Source: Membranipora membranacea
Taxonomy: Eukaryota > Bryozoa > Gymnolaemata > Cheilostomatida > Membraniporidae
NCBI GenBank assembly: GCA_914767715.1
Contig: OU612067.1
Span: 20,279,001 to 20,343,000, forward strand
Length of the DNA: 64,000 bases
Direction: 5' to 3'
Shown here: positions 13,457-25,140 of the stretch, one piece after another
Position numbering within the stretch: the first letter of the stretch is position 1
How the letters are laid out: each line of letters opens with the position of its first letter
Notes under the pieces: generated by a model
Seen by the model: the letters and a program-made list of their open reading frames with translations, nothing else
What the model was told of the DNA's origin: nothing
Database searches by the model: none
Made by a program: the position numbers and the translations under genes

Positions 13457-14518
13457 TGTCGCATCCACACATCAGATCATAGGATTGTCATAGCAATCGA
13501 GGACGATTGCAACCAGGGGGGTGCAGATGTCGCATCCACACATCAGATCAAAGGATTGTCATAGCAATCGAGGACGATTGCAACCAGGGGGGTGCATATG
13601 TCACATTTACAGCAGCAAACAGACGCAATAAGAACATCCAATATTATAGCTAGCATCATCATCAGTACACTCAACCTTGACTCGAGGACACGCAGTTACC
13701 AGCTAGTGCATATCACCTCGAATCAGGGACAGGCAAATATATGCAAATCTAAATTCTATTCTTAATACCGGTGCCACCCTAACGCCAGAACCGTGACAAC
13801 CATGACAATGCAGTAAAGGTGGCACCAACAGAGACAATTCAGAATTAGCATGATGTCTAACTTACACCAACCCACTCTTGCGGCCGATCAACCCTCTTTT
13901 TGCGGTAATTGAAAATTGTGTTTAAATCTTGTTTTGTTGCTTATTGACGTCAGCAGTTTTTTAATGTGTCTGGAACCATGCTATATAAGAGCATGGTTCA
14001 CCAATGAAAGTCATGATTTGATTTGTTTGGCGACCCTCTGGTCGTCAAGCAGCGCTCTTTGTTTGCAACTTCATTCTGGAGACAGGTCAGTTTTTAAACA
14101 TGAAAGTTTTACAGTTTTTATCATAATATTTTCTTTTATTGTACATTAGTGATATTTATAGGGAAATAGAACTTGCCTTATTATTTGATAATGGCACAGT
14201 ATAACATTTGGTTGGATTATCTATACCATCAACTAATTGAGTTAAATGAATTAAAGCCAGCATGCATGGCATCATTAACTAGAGAGCATGACTTGTAGAA
14301 ATAAGACGTGCATTGTTAAGTTGAATTGCGTTTAATGTTAAACTTGATGAGAATTAAAAGGCATGCTCTTGAGTCAAGTGTTTAATCTCGAAACAAATGA
14401 GATCACAATTATGTAAATAAGTCAGTGTCATATAGTGAGAATCATCATACCGAGCTCGTGAGCACAGATCTCAGTAGCGGAGAGTTAATGTGGTGACTCC
14501 ATAACCCGGAATCCCACA
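13457..14518 (+). repeat. Left LTR of the palindromic element
   Basis: Begins TGT and ends CACA, as LTRs do. U3-like signals lie about halfway: a full cAMP-response-type palindrome TGACGTCA at 13945-13952 and a TATA box (CTATATAAGAG) at 13981-13991, 30 bp upstream of the likely start of R. The two copies of the LTR share an identical short open frame that I regard as chance. Confidence 0.75.
13981..13991 (+). promoter_or_regulatory. TATA box in the LTR, with upstream CRE-like site
   Basis: CTATATAAGAG sits ~30 bases after TGACGTCA (13945-13952). The inverted arm keeps a copy on the minus strand near 15045-15035. This is a standard Pol II core promoter layout for an LTR U3 region. Confidence 0.6.
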
Positions 14519-14520
14519 AT

Positions 14521-14541
14521 TGGTGCCCCGAGTGAGGATTC
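14521..14541 (+). other. Primer-binding site of the LTR element
   Basis: TGGTGCCCCGAGTGAGGATT starts two bases after the LTR end. It is complementary to a tRNA 3' end including the post-transcriptionally added CCA, then a 7-base acceptor strand, a T-stem and the start of the box-B GAATCC. That makes it a tRNA-primed reverse transcription start rather than a tRNA gene. I cannot name the tRNA with certainty. The last bases (GGATTC) overlap the start of the inverted LTR. Confidence 0.7.
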
Positions 14542-15482
14542 CGGGTTATGGAGTCACCACATTAACTCTCCGCTACTGAGATCTGTGCTCACGAGCTCGG
14601 TATGATGATTCTCACTATATGACACTGACTTATTTACCTGCGATTCATTTGATTCGAGATCAAACACTTGACTCAAGAGCATGCCTTTTAATTCTTATCA
14701 AATTTAACATCAAACACAATTCAACTTAACAATGCATGTCTTATTTCTACAAGTCATACTTTCTAGTAAATGATGCTGGATTTAACTCAATCAGTTGATG
14801 GTATAGATAATCCAACCAAAGGTTATACTGTGCCATTATTAAATAATAAGGCAAGTTCTATTTCCCTATAAATATCACTAATACATAATAAAAGAAAATA
14901 TTATGATAAAAACTGTAAAACTTTCATGTTTAAAAACTGACCTGTCTCCAGAATGAAGTTGCAAACAAAGAGCGCTGCTTGACAACCAGAGGGTCGCCAA
15001 ACAAATCAAATCATGACTTTCATTGGTGAACCATGCTCTTATATAGCATGGTTCCAGACACATTAAAAAACTGCTGACGTCAATAAGCAAAAAACAAGAT
15101 TTAAACACAATTTTCAATTACCGCAAAAAGAGGGTTGATCGGCCGCAACAGTGGGTTGATCCAGGGTTGATCGGCCGCAAGTGTTGGTTGGTGTAAGTTA
15201 GACATCATGCTAATTCTGAATTGTCTCTGTTGGTGCCACCTTTACTGCATTGTCATGGTTGTCACGGTTCTGGCGTTAGGGTGGCACCGGTATTAAGAAT
15301 AGAATTTAGATTTGCATATATTTGCCTGTCCCTGATTCGAGGTGATATGCACTAGCTGGTAACTGCGTGTCCTCGAGTCGAGGTTGAGTGTACTGATGAT
15401 GATGCTAGCTATAATATTGGATGTTCTTATTGCGTCTGATGTTGATATAGAAATTATCCTGTTTGCTGCTGTAAATGCGACA
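14536..15482 (-). repeat. Right, inverted LTR of the palindromic element
   Basis: Reverse-complement copy of the left LTR, starting at GGATTCCGGG and so lacking the last four LTR bases (CACA). It carries a ~30-bp local duplication near 15125-15180 around GGGTTGATCGGCCGCAA and a ~20-bp insertion near 15440. Identity to the left arm is high, so the event is recent. Confidence 0.75.
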
Positions 15483-15932
15483 AGGCTATATGAGACTGCA
15501 TAGGGGAGACATCCCCATATAATGACCGGTAAATCATAACATCACGCCCCCTCCCTCTAGTCGGATTATATATATCAAGACTGCCCCTGACTGTTTTATG
15601 CATTGTAACTAATCGAGTTGATAAATATTTTTATACTATTCACGTAATTTGGTTTAATTAACTATATCTATATTATGAGGTAGCAGAAGATATATGCAAT
15701 TTACAAGAAAAAATGCGGTATGACAAAAATTGAAGATATAATGGATGATTTAAAAATTTAACGTTTCGGAGTGACAAAAATGTTGAGTTTAGTATAAAGT
15801 TGAGCATATGAATAAAAAACACGGAGAAGGTACTGACAAATTTGTTATGATTAGATGCTGGAGAAAAAAATATACATGGGAAAGTTATTAATCAAGTGAT
15901 ATATGTATATATGTAGAGCTTATTGATAATAG

Positions 15933-18656
15933 TTAGTCCAATACTTCAAAGTTCATGGCGCGTCCTACCATCGAGCTTGTTGATTGCATATTATTAGGAT
16001 TAGTGTACTTTTCTAGAACTTCAAAAATGTCTATTTGGCATCGCATTCTCTGGTGAAGGGGTACCCTTTGAAGCGCTTCGTCGATAGCCAGTGCCATATG
16101 ACTTGCTTGGGGTGCTGTAGCTGCTGGTGACGACGTTGAGTTGAGTTGCGTAGCTAAGGCCCTAAATACATCCTTCATATCATGCATATGCTGGACTATC
16201 GGATTTTCTATGTCAGTTTTTTTGGTTGTCTTATTAGATTTTTTTGGCGTGGGTTCTGGAAGGTCTGTCTGTGGTGTTTTTTAGGCCGGGAGCGTGCTGG
16301 AACTGCAAGGTTCCTCTGTACTGTAGGCAACATTACTGGCAGATTGCGATCGGATACTTGTCTCAGTGCTGTAAAAAGAAAATGCCAGAAATGAAACTAA
16401 ATTTATCATGATTGAAGCCCATGGTCATGTGGAGGGCGAGTCATGTTCATCTCCACAGCCCCCATTACCGGTATCCTCATGTGCAAGAATGAGTAAGCTT
16501 GATATGTAGGAATGTGTGCAGTATGAAGTATTGCAGTATGTATGAGTCAGTCATGTGCAGCTGAACTTGCAGGTCATGAGCTTAGCATTGGCTTGCAATG
16601 AAATTTGATTGTCGCCAAAAAAAGCAGCGATTAGTTACGAATTTTTTTCAAGTCATCGGACTTGACAGTCTTGTGGTTGGTAGCAAAATTTTAGGTATAA
16701 CTGCCACAGGATCGCTGAGAGAATAAATGACAACATATTATATCTAGCTTGTCTTAGTTGTCAACTTTGGTCTACACTGTCAGCTGAAATTTATATTAAT
16801 TTCTTATAAAAAATTTGTATCCTTATTTATGATACCAGTAAGTTGATAGGATATAACTATCAGTCTCATAATTACCTTGTTCTTGTGGTATAATCATCCA
16901 GCCATGTCATGGTTTTGAAAAGTGGCCACTCTTTTCTTTTTCTTTTGGGCTGGTCTGGCGTGTCGCCACTCCCTGACCGACTCAGTTTTGCGTTATCCCG
17001 CTTAATCTGATGGTAATAGTCTTTCAAAATTTTGAAAGTCTTCTGAACTTCAGCGGCTACAAAAAAAAAGATTATCAGATATTTGATTAATAATTAGGAG
17101 AGAATGTGCATACTTGCTACATTACCATCTGCAAAGGGGAATACCAAAGTATTGTTGTTCAGTGTGGCTACTAAATTTGATTCTGGAGACATGTCACCAC
17201 ACATACATGCTCCAGATGAACAATGACTCATTGTTCCTGAGGAGCCATTGCACAGAGAGACTCAGAAAGTCGCTTCTCTCCCATATGTCAATGGACTTAA
17301 AATTCAAATTGCAGAATTCAAAGAAGTGACTCCAACTGATGGGATTTCACTGAGACAGATTCAGAAACTCACCACTTTCCCACAAACAGCATAACATGCC
17401 AAAACTTATTTATTTTTCACTCAACTGTTAACAAAAGCACTGTTTCAGACTGATGGGATTTTGCAGGAGAAGATACAAAAAGCGCTACTTTGCCTGCAGA
17501 CATGTCCCACTAATTAACAAGGGATTTATGTTTTAAATTACTGCTAATGAATGTATGGACAGTTACTGATGGGATTGTGTCAGGGCGTTAAAACCATGAG
17601 GTAGAAATAACTTGCACTGAACGATAGCCAACTAACGGAAATAAGTAGAGAAATGTTGTCAGTTTGCCTTGAAATACCTGGAGGCTTAAATATGGCTCAG
17701 ATAAAGTTTTGCAAAAGGCGGAGATATAAGCCTAACAAATTATACTAAACTGAGCCTACAAAACCTTGCATGTTTAGATAAACCAACATGCAACTACAGG
17801 ACAATAATTTTACTAAGCTTTTTCACGTGCAACATGATTTCTGTCTAGAATTGATATCAGTTACACAGTCCTGTCTAATAATCAATGTGTAGGTCACACT
17901 AATGAATCGCCATCAATGGAGTCGTTGAAAAAGTGGTTGACAATATATCAGACCCATGTGTAACTTTCTGGTTTGCAAATTACAGATAGGAGGCTGAGAG
18001 ATGAGCCTAACAAATCATTAAAAACCGAGCCTGCAAAACCTTGCATGTTTCAATAAACCAACATGCCCTGTTTGCGACTACAAGGCAATAACTTTACTAG
18101 CCATTTCATGTGCAACATTATTTCTGACTAGAATTGTTATCGGTTACACAGTTCTGTCTTATTATCACTGTGTAGGTCAAACTGATAAATCCCATCAATG
18201 GAGTGATCGAAAAAGTGGTTGACAATCAATTCTGGCTACCCTACCACTCATATTTGTCTCATGCAACCGACTGGGATAAATCTTCTCTCACAAATGTGAA
18301 GGGTGTTAGTTTTGAACAATGAACAGTTATTTTCTAGTCTGCAAATTACAGATGAGATAGAAAGAAAACAGAACAGTTACCTTGGTACAATTGTCCTGTC
18401 TATGAAATAAAAATAAAATACCTGACAGGTGTTGCTGAATGGATAGAGAAACTATTAACAAATGTTGTTACTCACCAGTCCATTCTCCATGTGCCTTAAG
18501 TTTAGTGAGCTCACTAGCTATCTCCAATCTGGCATTTTCAGCTACTGTCCTATCATGGTACTCCTTGCTCCTGATATCATATAGGCATGGGAATGTCTTG
18601 ACTAAGTTTATCAAAAACTCTCTGGATTCATGGCTAGTTGACACGATGGTTGACAT
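15933..18656 (-). pseudogene. MADF-domain protein, PIF/Harbinger partner ORF, with one in-frame stop
   Basis: Exons on the minus strand: 18656-18476, 17056-16876, 16368-15933; the phases agree. Exon 1 begins with ATG and carries the first half of a MADF DNA-binding domain (EFLINLVKTFPCLYDIRSKE); exon 2 the second half (VQKTFKILKDYYHQIKRDN, then basic KRKRK and PLFKTMTWLDDY). Exon 3 holds a Lys/Thr-rich linker and a C-terminal BESS-like tail. In known Harbinger elements such a Myb/MADF-like protein helps bring the transposase to the nucleus or DNA. A TAA at 16283-16281 interrupts exon 3 (CCG GCC TAA AAA), after which the same frame stays open for 115 codons. The MADF domain itself is intact, so a shortened protein could still be made. 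Confidence 0.75.
17110..18230. repeat. Diverged repeats in the MADF gene intron 1
   Basis: About 240 bases at 17720-17960 are repeated at 17990-18225 (offset ~275), both containing AAACCTTGCATGTTT and AAAAAGTGGTTGACAAT. Before this, ACTGATGGGATT occurs at three places (~17335, 17450, 17565), suggesting an older, more diverged array. Confidence 0.6.
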
Positions 18657-19200
18657 GATGACTGATTTCTAGTTATAATTCTTGACAAATGTGTGACTGA
18701 TGCGGTGACTGATGGTTAGTTCGATTGCTACTAACCTGGTGAGTTCTGCACACAGTATTTATACTGCTCCCATGGCAACGTGGTTATTAATAAAGCGCGC
18801 CATAAATGTAACTATAATTAGCCAATAGGGGCATACTATCGCGGTAAAAGATTCACATCTAGCAATGAGCCAGCGAGCAAGATATAGCCAGTGTAGCGAG
18901 AAAAAGGGGAGGAGCCTATGTCACTAAGTAAATAAAAAACAATTGCGCATGGCTTATTACTCGCTCGTCTGTGGTCCCTGGAGCTTGCAGGCGCTGTCGA
19001 GCAAATATTGCCACACCCAAAAGTGTAAGCAAACCTGTTTATAATGCAAGCAGCCAGTCGTCACAGCCAACTAGGCAGTATTCACTTGATTTTATATTGG
19101 CTTTACTATCAGCTTTTGTATAGGCTTTTGTAAAAACTTTTACAGGGGCTTTTGTGTGGGCTTTGCTTTAGTTTGGCTTGTATGCCTGCAGCCTATAATT
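18657..19200. other. Upstream flank of the MADF gene
   Basis: No gene seen. The first ~200 bases would contain its promoter. Around 19110-19170 a short degenerate repeat of GGCTTTTGTA type is present. Confidence 0.35.
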
Positions 19201-19204
19201 TATT

Positions 19205-20215
19205 TATTTTATTTATTGAGGTTTTCTAAAAGTTTATAATTAAAGCAAATTAAAAATAACTTGTTGACCTCATACACATTAACATAGATACAAAAAAAGA
19301 ATTGAATAAAAAGATATAAGTGGTAGGGTGTTACATACTATATAGTGTGTAGGATAATGAAAGCATGGTATCATAAATTGCATGAATAAGATGAAAAAAG
19401 AAAAGAAGAAACAGAGAGTGGCAAACAAAAATACAAGTTAACAACATTAGGTGGGATTAAATGATAATGATTCATGAGGCTTGGTTGATTTAGTTACAAA
19501 TGTATGAAAAATATTTAAAAAGGCTGATTTGCCTAGGTTTGATCTAAATGAGGGTTTAATTATTGCACAGTTGTCTGTTTGATTTGCTAACGAGATGCAG
19601 TATGTGCTTGGATGCACGGCCTTTATGGACCCTCGATTTGACAAAATTGTGAAAAAGAAAATTCCTTCTACTGTGGAGAGTATGTAAATTTAGGAGCAAG
19701 CGGCCAGATGTGACAGAAAATTGTTTGGGGGCTGAAGTTATGATTCTGATTGCTTTATTTTGTACTTTTTCTAATGTATCTGAATTTTTGGCTAAACCAT
19801 CAAGGTACAATGATGAGCAGTATTCTACTATAGGTCTGATCAGTGATTTGTAAGTCTTCAATGAGTTTTCTACTGTCATGTATTTTTTTAGTTTTGATAA
19901 CAAGTTGACCATTTTGTTTGCTTTAGAGGCGGTGGCATTAGCCTGAGGGGTTAAACTAAGTTCTGAATCAAGAATAACTCCAAGAAGATTGAGTGAATGC
20001 TTGGATTCTATTTTCAAATTGTTTATTTGGATTTGGTAAAAATCTTCTACTTTCCTATTTGAGAAAATACAGTATTGAGTTTTGGATAAGTTGAGTTGAA
20101 GGAGATTGTTTGAATACCAATTCGATACTTCTCTCATCAATGACTCAGATTTATCCATTAAGGTATGGATATCTGTTGCTGTGCAGCAAATAACGGTGTC
20201 ATCAGCGTAATCTAT
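19205..20215 (-). mobile_element. LINE 3' fragment: reverse transcriptase C-terminus and 3' UTR
   Basis: Minus-strand frame from about 20215 to 19556. It starts with the catalytic box context DYADDTVICC (about 20205-20176, two catalytic Asp), then thumb and post-RT region motifs such as LNLLGVILDS and SLIRPIVEYCSSLY. The element is 5'-truncated just before the YADD box, so it cannot be active. The frame ends at 19556, followed by ~350 bases of A/T-rich 3' UTR. A second copy of that 3' UTR is at 56460-56600. CR1/Jockey-like clade is likely but not certain. Confidence 0.75.
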
Positions 20216-21182
20216 TCAATAATGAATATACTGCATAGCTGCAAAGATGAAATAGTATAGTTAGTAATATATGTGTTTGTGGAATGCAAACACGTAATCC
20301 CCCCCCCCCCTCCAGTCATCATTTGCATTCATTAAATCGTATAGATCAAATTCAAGACTCTGAGCTAAGACAGGTGAAAATCTGTTGCTAGCATATTGCG
20401 CTGGTACAGCACTAGAGTTTGATGAAAAAGGGGAGAAATTTCTAGCGCTACATTTATGCAAAGAAGTGCTATGAATTTTTTAGTGATGTTTTTCATGAAT
20501 TTTTCAAATTAAATGTTGGCTTTTCCGTCACAAAAAATCACTTATGTTTGCATGAGTCATCAATATATCTAATAATTAAAGCTTACTTACATATAACATC
20601 TGCACTGAGTTTCGCCGTTTGTCTGCAGCTTCACCTACGGTTTGAACATGGTTATCAATGGCTCGATGTAAAAATGTAGGACAACAAATTGTGATACGGC
20701 TAACTTTCAATACAATGAGAACGATCTAAAGAGTGAAGCCCATAGAGTTATGCCTAACTCTATGGTGAAGCCACAGGTTGAACACTATTACTTCTTGTGC
20801 TCATTGCTGAATTTTACAACATTATTGCTAATTTTTGCTCAGTAAAATCACTGACAGAAAAGCTAAACTACCAGGTAACTGTTATCATGTTGATAAAACT
20901 GTGAAATCAGTCATCGGCATGTAAATCAAAACAAATCTACACTGCGTTTGTAACTGCTTCCTTACTGATGTAAGCGAGGGATGCAGAATTAACGTACGAA
21001 CCTCGATGCTTTGAACTGAAAATGGTGTGCTCAAGACAAGTAAAAAGTTATTGACTGTAATAGTATTATTTTTTTATATATATATATATAGATATATTAT
21101 TATTTTTAAGTATTTACAATCATTACTATCATTATGTATATGTCAGGCAACTCATATAATCAGTCAGTCAAATTTGCAGGTC
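20216..21182. other. Non-coding stretch
   Basis: Contains a run of C (about 20299-20310) and an AT dinucleotide tract at 21070-21100. I see no gene. Confidence 0.4.
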
Positions 21183-21371
21183 TCATGTTCCCTGTTTGGC
21201 TGATTTTCTAGCTAGATATCTCTGTCTAGCACTCATCACAGGCTCTGTCTCATTTCTTTTGCCAAAACGATTCCTTCTTTTCCTTATATTCTGCAGTCGA
21301 ATCGGCTGTGTCAGTAGGAGACGCTTCAGAACTTTTAGGTTTAGGTGACCGCGATCGTCGACGCCTACCAT
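21183..21371 (-). pseudogene. NSRP1-like last exon, frameshifted
   Basis: After an acceptor (TTCATATTGTAG) the minus strand encodes a basic Arg/Ser stretch GRRRRSRSPKPKSSE in one frame. It then continues in another frame as RFGKRNETEPVMSARQRYLA before a stop. The second part resembles the conserved C-terminal end of NSRP1 (nuclear speckle splicing regulator), where a VMSARxRYLAR motif is typical. A single-base indel near 21275-21290 (A/G-rich) would explain the frame change. No upstream NSRP1 exon was found. Either a pseudogene fragment or a sequence error. Confidence 0.45.
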
Positions 21372-22035
21372 CTACAATATGAAATACAAGCTTATGTATT
21401 TCCTGGTTATACAAACTTGGGGCTTTCGCTTCTGATAAAAAGTCATCGGCTACAAGAAATTCAATTCCGTGCCGCCTCGACAAAAGAGACTTAGATGGGG
21501 TATCAGCGCGATTGTTCTCGATGAGTTTCGCCCATTTGATTGCTACAGATTGGTATATAAGGGCCAGTCAATGTAAAGCGATCACCCAGCCATATCAAAT
21601 TCAAATGGGGTTAGCAGCATTCAAATTCCTCCTGCTTTTTCGGAATTAAGAGGAGAAGCAGTGAATTATTTTTAATGGGAATCAGACAAGCTGATGCGGA
21701 ATTGTGTGATACACATGCCCAATAAATTTTCATTCCAATAATGGCATTGGAAAGTGGTGAAAATATGACTGATGTCATACGAAATTGCCCAGTTCCGATG
21801 ATGTCAAATCATCCGCTTCAAAATATACGAGCTCTTATTGGTCAATTTTGACGTTATGATTTATGGTTTTAGAGGTTGCCTAGATACGTTGTCAAGATTG
21901 AAATTGACCGTTGTAATTAAACCCTATAATCCCAAGTGTGATGAGCCAACACAACAATAGCTATATCATAGCTTCTATTCAACTTTATTTATGGGTGTCT
22001 GCGAATCACAATTTCTTATATAACACACTTGACCA

Positions 22036-22098
22036 CTTGAGAACGCAACGTGGACTGGCTGTTAGAGGCGGAGACCAAGGCCATTCTCCGCCTCTAAC
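22036..22098. repeat. Short hairpin repeat
   Basis: GTTAGAGGCGGAGA and its inverse TCTCCGCCTCTAAC flank ~12 bases, forming a near-perfect hairpin. No gene nearby. Confidence 0.5.
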
Positions 22099-22318
22099 TA
22101 CATTGATCAGCCAATGGTCTTGCCTGTCACTTCACATGATTAATCCCCGTGCACCCCCTTCGATTCCTACCTCTTTAAATGAATGCAAGATTTAGCACTA
22201 AGGTAAAATCTTGAATGCGTTAAATGAAAAGGAGTATTGGCATTGCATAGCATATTATATGATATTAATATTTTATCACATATCAAGTTAAAGGTAACCA
22301 TTAATAGTAGGATAATGT

Positions 22319-23004
22319 CACAGAGTAAGGATATACAGAGCGGACACTTCAATGATCGTTATAGTGCCTGCGGTTTTTATCCACTGGGGGAAATTCATCA
22401 ATCTGGCCACCTGCCAATTTACAGTGGAGTTTTGTCATGCAGACATAGCCACCTTTGATAGGTCATAATTCATTCAGTATTTATCCTAAAGACTGAATTC
22501 TAACTTTTCTGAAACTTCCAATCTTTAAGCTATACACCATATTGTTGTCATTTTTTGCTAGGATACATAGGCTATGAGTAATCCAGGTTTTTAAAATGAG
22601 TTTTATCATATAGATTTACATAGGGCTTAGGTCAATGCGCGGACATTTCCTAATTTTGATGACCAGCCATCTATCAATTGTCACATGTAAATCTGTATGA
22701 CAAAACTCATTTCAAAAACCTGGATTACTCTTAGCCTATGAATCCTAGCAAAAAATGACAATAATATGGTGTATAGCTTGAAGCTTGGACATTCCAACAA
22801 AGTTGGAAATCAGTCTTTAGGATAAATACAGAATGAATTATGGCCCATCAAAGGTAGGGATGTCTGCAAGAAAAATGCCATTATAACATATAGAGACAAT
22901 GAGTTTTTGGCATCCAGCTGTGCACAATTTTCCCCCAGTGAATCGAAAACTGCAGGCACTATAACTATCATTGAAGTGTCCGCTCTGTATATCCTTACTC
23001 TGTG
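22319..23004. mobile_element. 686-bp fold-back element with 7-bp target duplication
   Basis: The left end CACAGAGTAAGGATATACAG is matched in inverse at the right end, and the similarity continues almost to the centre (~22650), so nearly the whole element is one long hairpin. ATAATGT flanks both sides (22312-22318 and 23005-23011). It has no coding capacity. The terminal sequence recurs as a pair near 43425-43475. A hAT-like relation (8-bp duplications) is possible but not proven. Confidence 0.75.
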
Positions 23005-23243
23005 ATAATGTTAGACCTAGCTAGACCTAAGTAAGTTATGCGCATCCGCCCACACAACTTCCTGTTATAGAATGATGGATGTAGAATAAAGGCGCCAAGT
23101 TGATGAGCCACACATTCCATAGTTAGATGTGAACTACCGTCTACCTCCGAGTGCTAAAGGGAGGTTTAACAATCCCAAAACAACATAACACAGACACTGC
23201 ACCTAACTGGCCTCTGTGACGCCACGTCTGCCTTTGATATTTT

Positions 23244-25140
23244 TTATGCTTTGTTTTGCACTAGTTCAAGATCCTCTATACTGGCATTGTCAAGCGGGTC
23301 CCAGAGTACATCTGCATATTCAAGCTTAGGGTGGCATAAGCTCGTGTACGCAAGTAATTTTGCCTTCTCAGGAACTCCATGTAGCGTGTATTTTATACAA
23401 CCTAGAGTCTTGTTTGCGTTTCCCATAATGTCACATATATGTTTCTTAAATTCCAGATCTGATTGTAGCACGACTCCAAGATACTTAGTGGTATCAACAC
23501 ATTGTAATAAGTGTTCAGATATAGCGAACTGAGGGAGCGGTGTAGCACCTTGATTGAACACAATCACCTCACATTTCGTTCTGTTGAAAGGCATTTTGTT
23601 CTTGGTTGACCAACTCACAAGTGAGTCAATGTTGTTTTGAAAGCAAATCTCATCAGCTCGGGTTTGGATTTTAGCATATATCAGTGTGTCGTCGGCGTAA
23701 AGGCTTACGTTGCAGGAGACTGAGTCAGGCAAGTCATTTATATAGAGCAGAAATAAGGTAGGCCCAAGGACCGAACCCTGAGGTACTCCTGAGGTCACCG
23801 GTAAGACATCCGACTCTGCACCTCTAACAGCAACCTTTTGGAATCTATCAGACAGAAAGTCCTGGACCCAGTTGGCAATATAAGGATCAATATTTGGATC
23901 TTTCTAATCCTGTCCATCAGTAGTTCATGTGGGACCTTATCGAATGCCTTCTGAAAGTCTAGTATGACTGCATTCACTGTAGTGGATTGCTCGGCAGCTT
24001 TCGCAAGTTCATGGTATGTGGCACATAACTGCGTTTCACAAGACAGCCCTTTACGGAAGCCATGCTGACTGTTGTGTAGTAAATTGTCTGAAGTCTCATT
24101 TAGATAATAAATGCAGGACAATATGCTCCATCATTTTACATGGTATACTTGTCAGTGAGATAGGGCGGTAGTTGCATGCCTCCTCTTTTGATCCCTTCTT
24201 GTGTATCAGGCTAACAATAGCCAGCTTCCATCTGTTGTTTTTGAGGTTTGCAATCAGTGTTTTGATACCCCTTCACGGATCTCAATGCATGCTAGGTGAG
24301 CTGGCAAGGGTGTGAGACCATCAAGGTTTTCATCTTGACAGAATTGTTGCTGGAAATACAAGTTTAGTCTGCCAGTGCCGGCGCACTTAGAATTATTTGC
24401 AGTGAGGCTACCGTCCTGTTGTCTGAGCTTTGTAATGGGATGCTGCTCATTTTTCTTATTTCGCAGGTATTTGTAGAACGGTTTACTGTTTCCGTTGATC
24501 AATGGTTTACACACCTTGTTTGTGATATGCTTTCTCTTAAGTTTCCTGAATATTTTCGAGTGGTCTCGGCGTTCTTTCATATGTTTAGCCAGGAAGAAAG
24601 GATCACAGGAGGACTTATATTTGCTATATTATGTTGCCCTTTGTGTTTCTACCAGTTTTTTGGTGCGCTTGTTGAACCACGGGGGTTGGTCAGGCGATTG
24701 AACATTCACAGTTTTTGTAGGTACTGAGACCTCGATAGCCTTTCTAAAGGTTGATTCAAATAATGACCACATATTTTCAACATCGTACATGTCAGAAACA
24801 CGTGATTCTACATCTCCCATGGGTTGTTCAAATTTTTCTACATCAGCCTCCCTAAAGAGCCTTATTTCTTTGGTTTTAGAGCAAAGCGGTAATTTGGATT
24901 GCACAGTCATTTTTGTACATATTTCCGCGGTGACTACGAAATGGTCGCTTAGACCCGGGATAATAACTTGAGTCTCTAGCACAGACGATGGATCACTAAT
25001 GCATAGCAGATCCAGTGTGTTACCATGCACATGTGTGGGTTCACATATTGTTTGTGTGAGATCTTTCTCAGCTAGGATATCCAAAAATTGTTGATGGACA
25101 TGTTTGTATGGCGTTTGTGCTTTGATGCGATTTGTTTCCC
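23244..25140 (-). mobile_element. LINE fragment: endonuclease tail and reverse transcriptase, frame-broken
   Basis: Minus strand, in order: C-terminal part of an APE-type endonuclease with GLSDHFVVTAEI (25084-24629); a linker with GNSKPFYKYLRNKK (24580-24254); RT motifs HGFRKGLSCETQL and LDFQKAFDKVPHELL (24121-23800); then GVPQGSVLGPTLFLLYINDL and the catalytic YADDTLIY (23798-23244). It differs in sequence from the LINE at 19.2-20.2 kb. Several frame changes are present, the 5' end is missing, and the RT stops at LVQNKA, so the 3' end is also cut. Jockey/CR1-like. Confidence 0.85.

Larger units (their letters stand above)
13457..15482. mobile_element. Palindromic LTR element: LTR-PBS-inverted LTR
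   Basis: A ~0.95-kb LTR is followed by a primer-binding site and then by the same LTR in inverted orientation. The insertion starts TGTCGCAT at 13457, ends ATGCGACA at 15482, and is flanked by AGGC on both sides (13453-13456 and 15483-15486), a 4-bp target duplication within the 95-bp minisatellite. It has no gag or pol. The left arm includes two 71-bp direct repeats (13457-13598), each starting TGTCGCATCC, that the right arm lacks. Such a structure could come from self-primed cDNA or a fold-back intermediate that was then integrated by integrase; that is inference. Confidence 0.8.

Noticed and set aside
13916-15117. Two near-identical 77-79 codon frames, one on each strand
   Set aside because: They are the same stretch of the LTR in its two inverted arms, overlapping the TATA box and R region. 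Duplication explains the identity; there is no sign of coding selection.
9953-18985. CAGACGAGCG near 9965 and inverted near 18975 as Harbinger terminal repeats
   Set aside because: The match is only about ten bases, the flanks do not give a 3-bp target duplication, and the surrounding similarity is weak.
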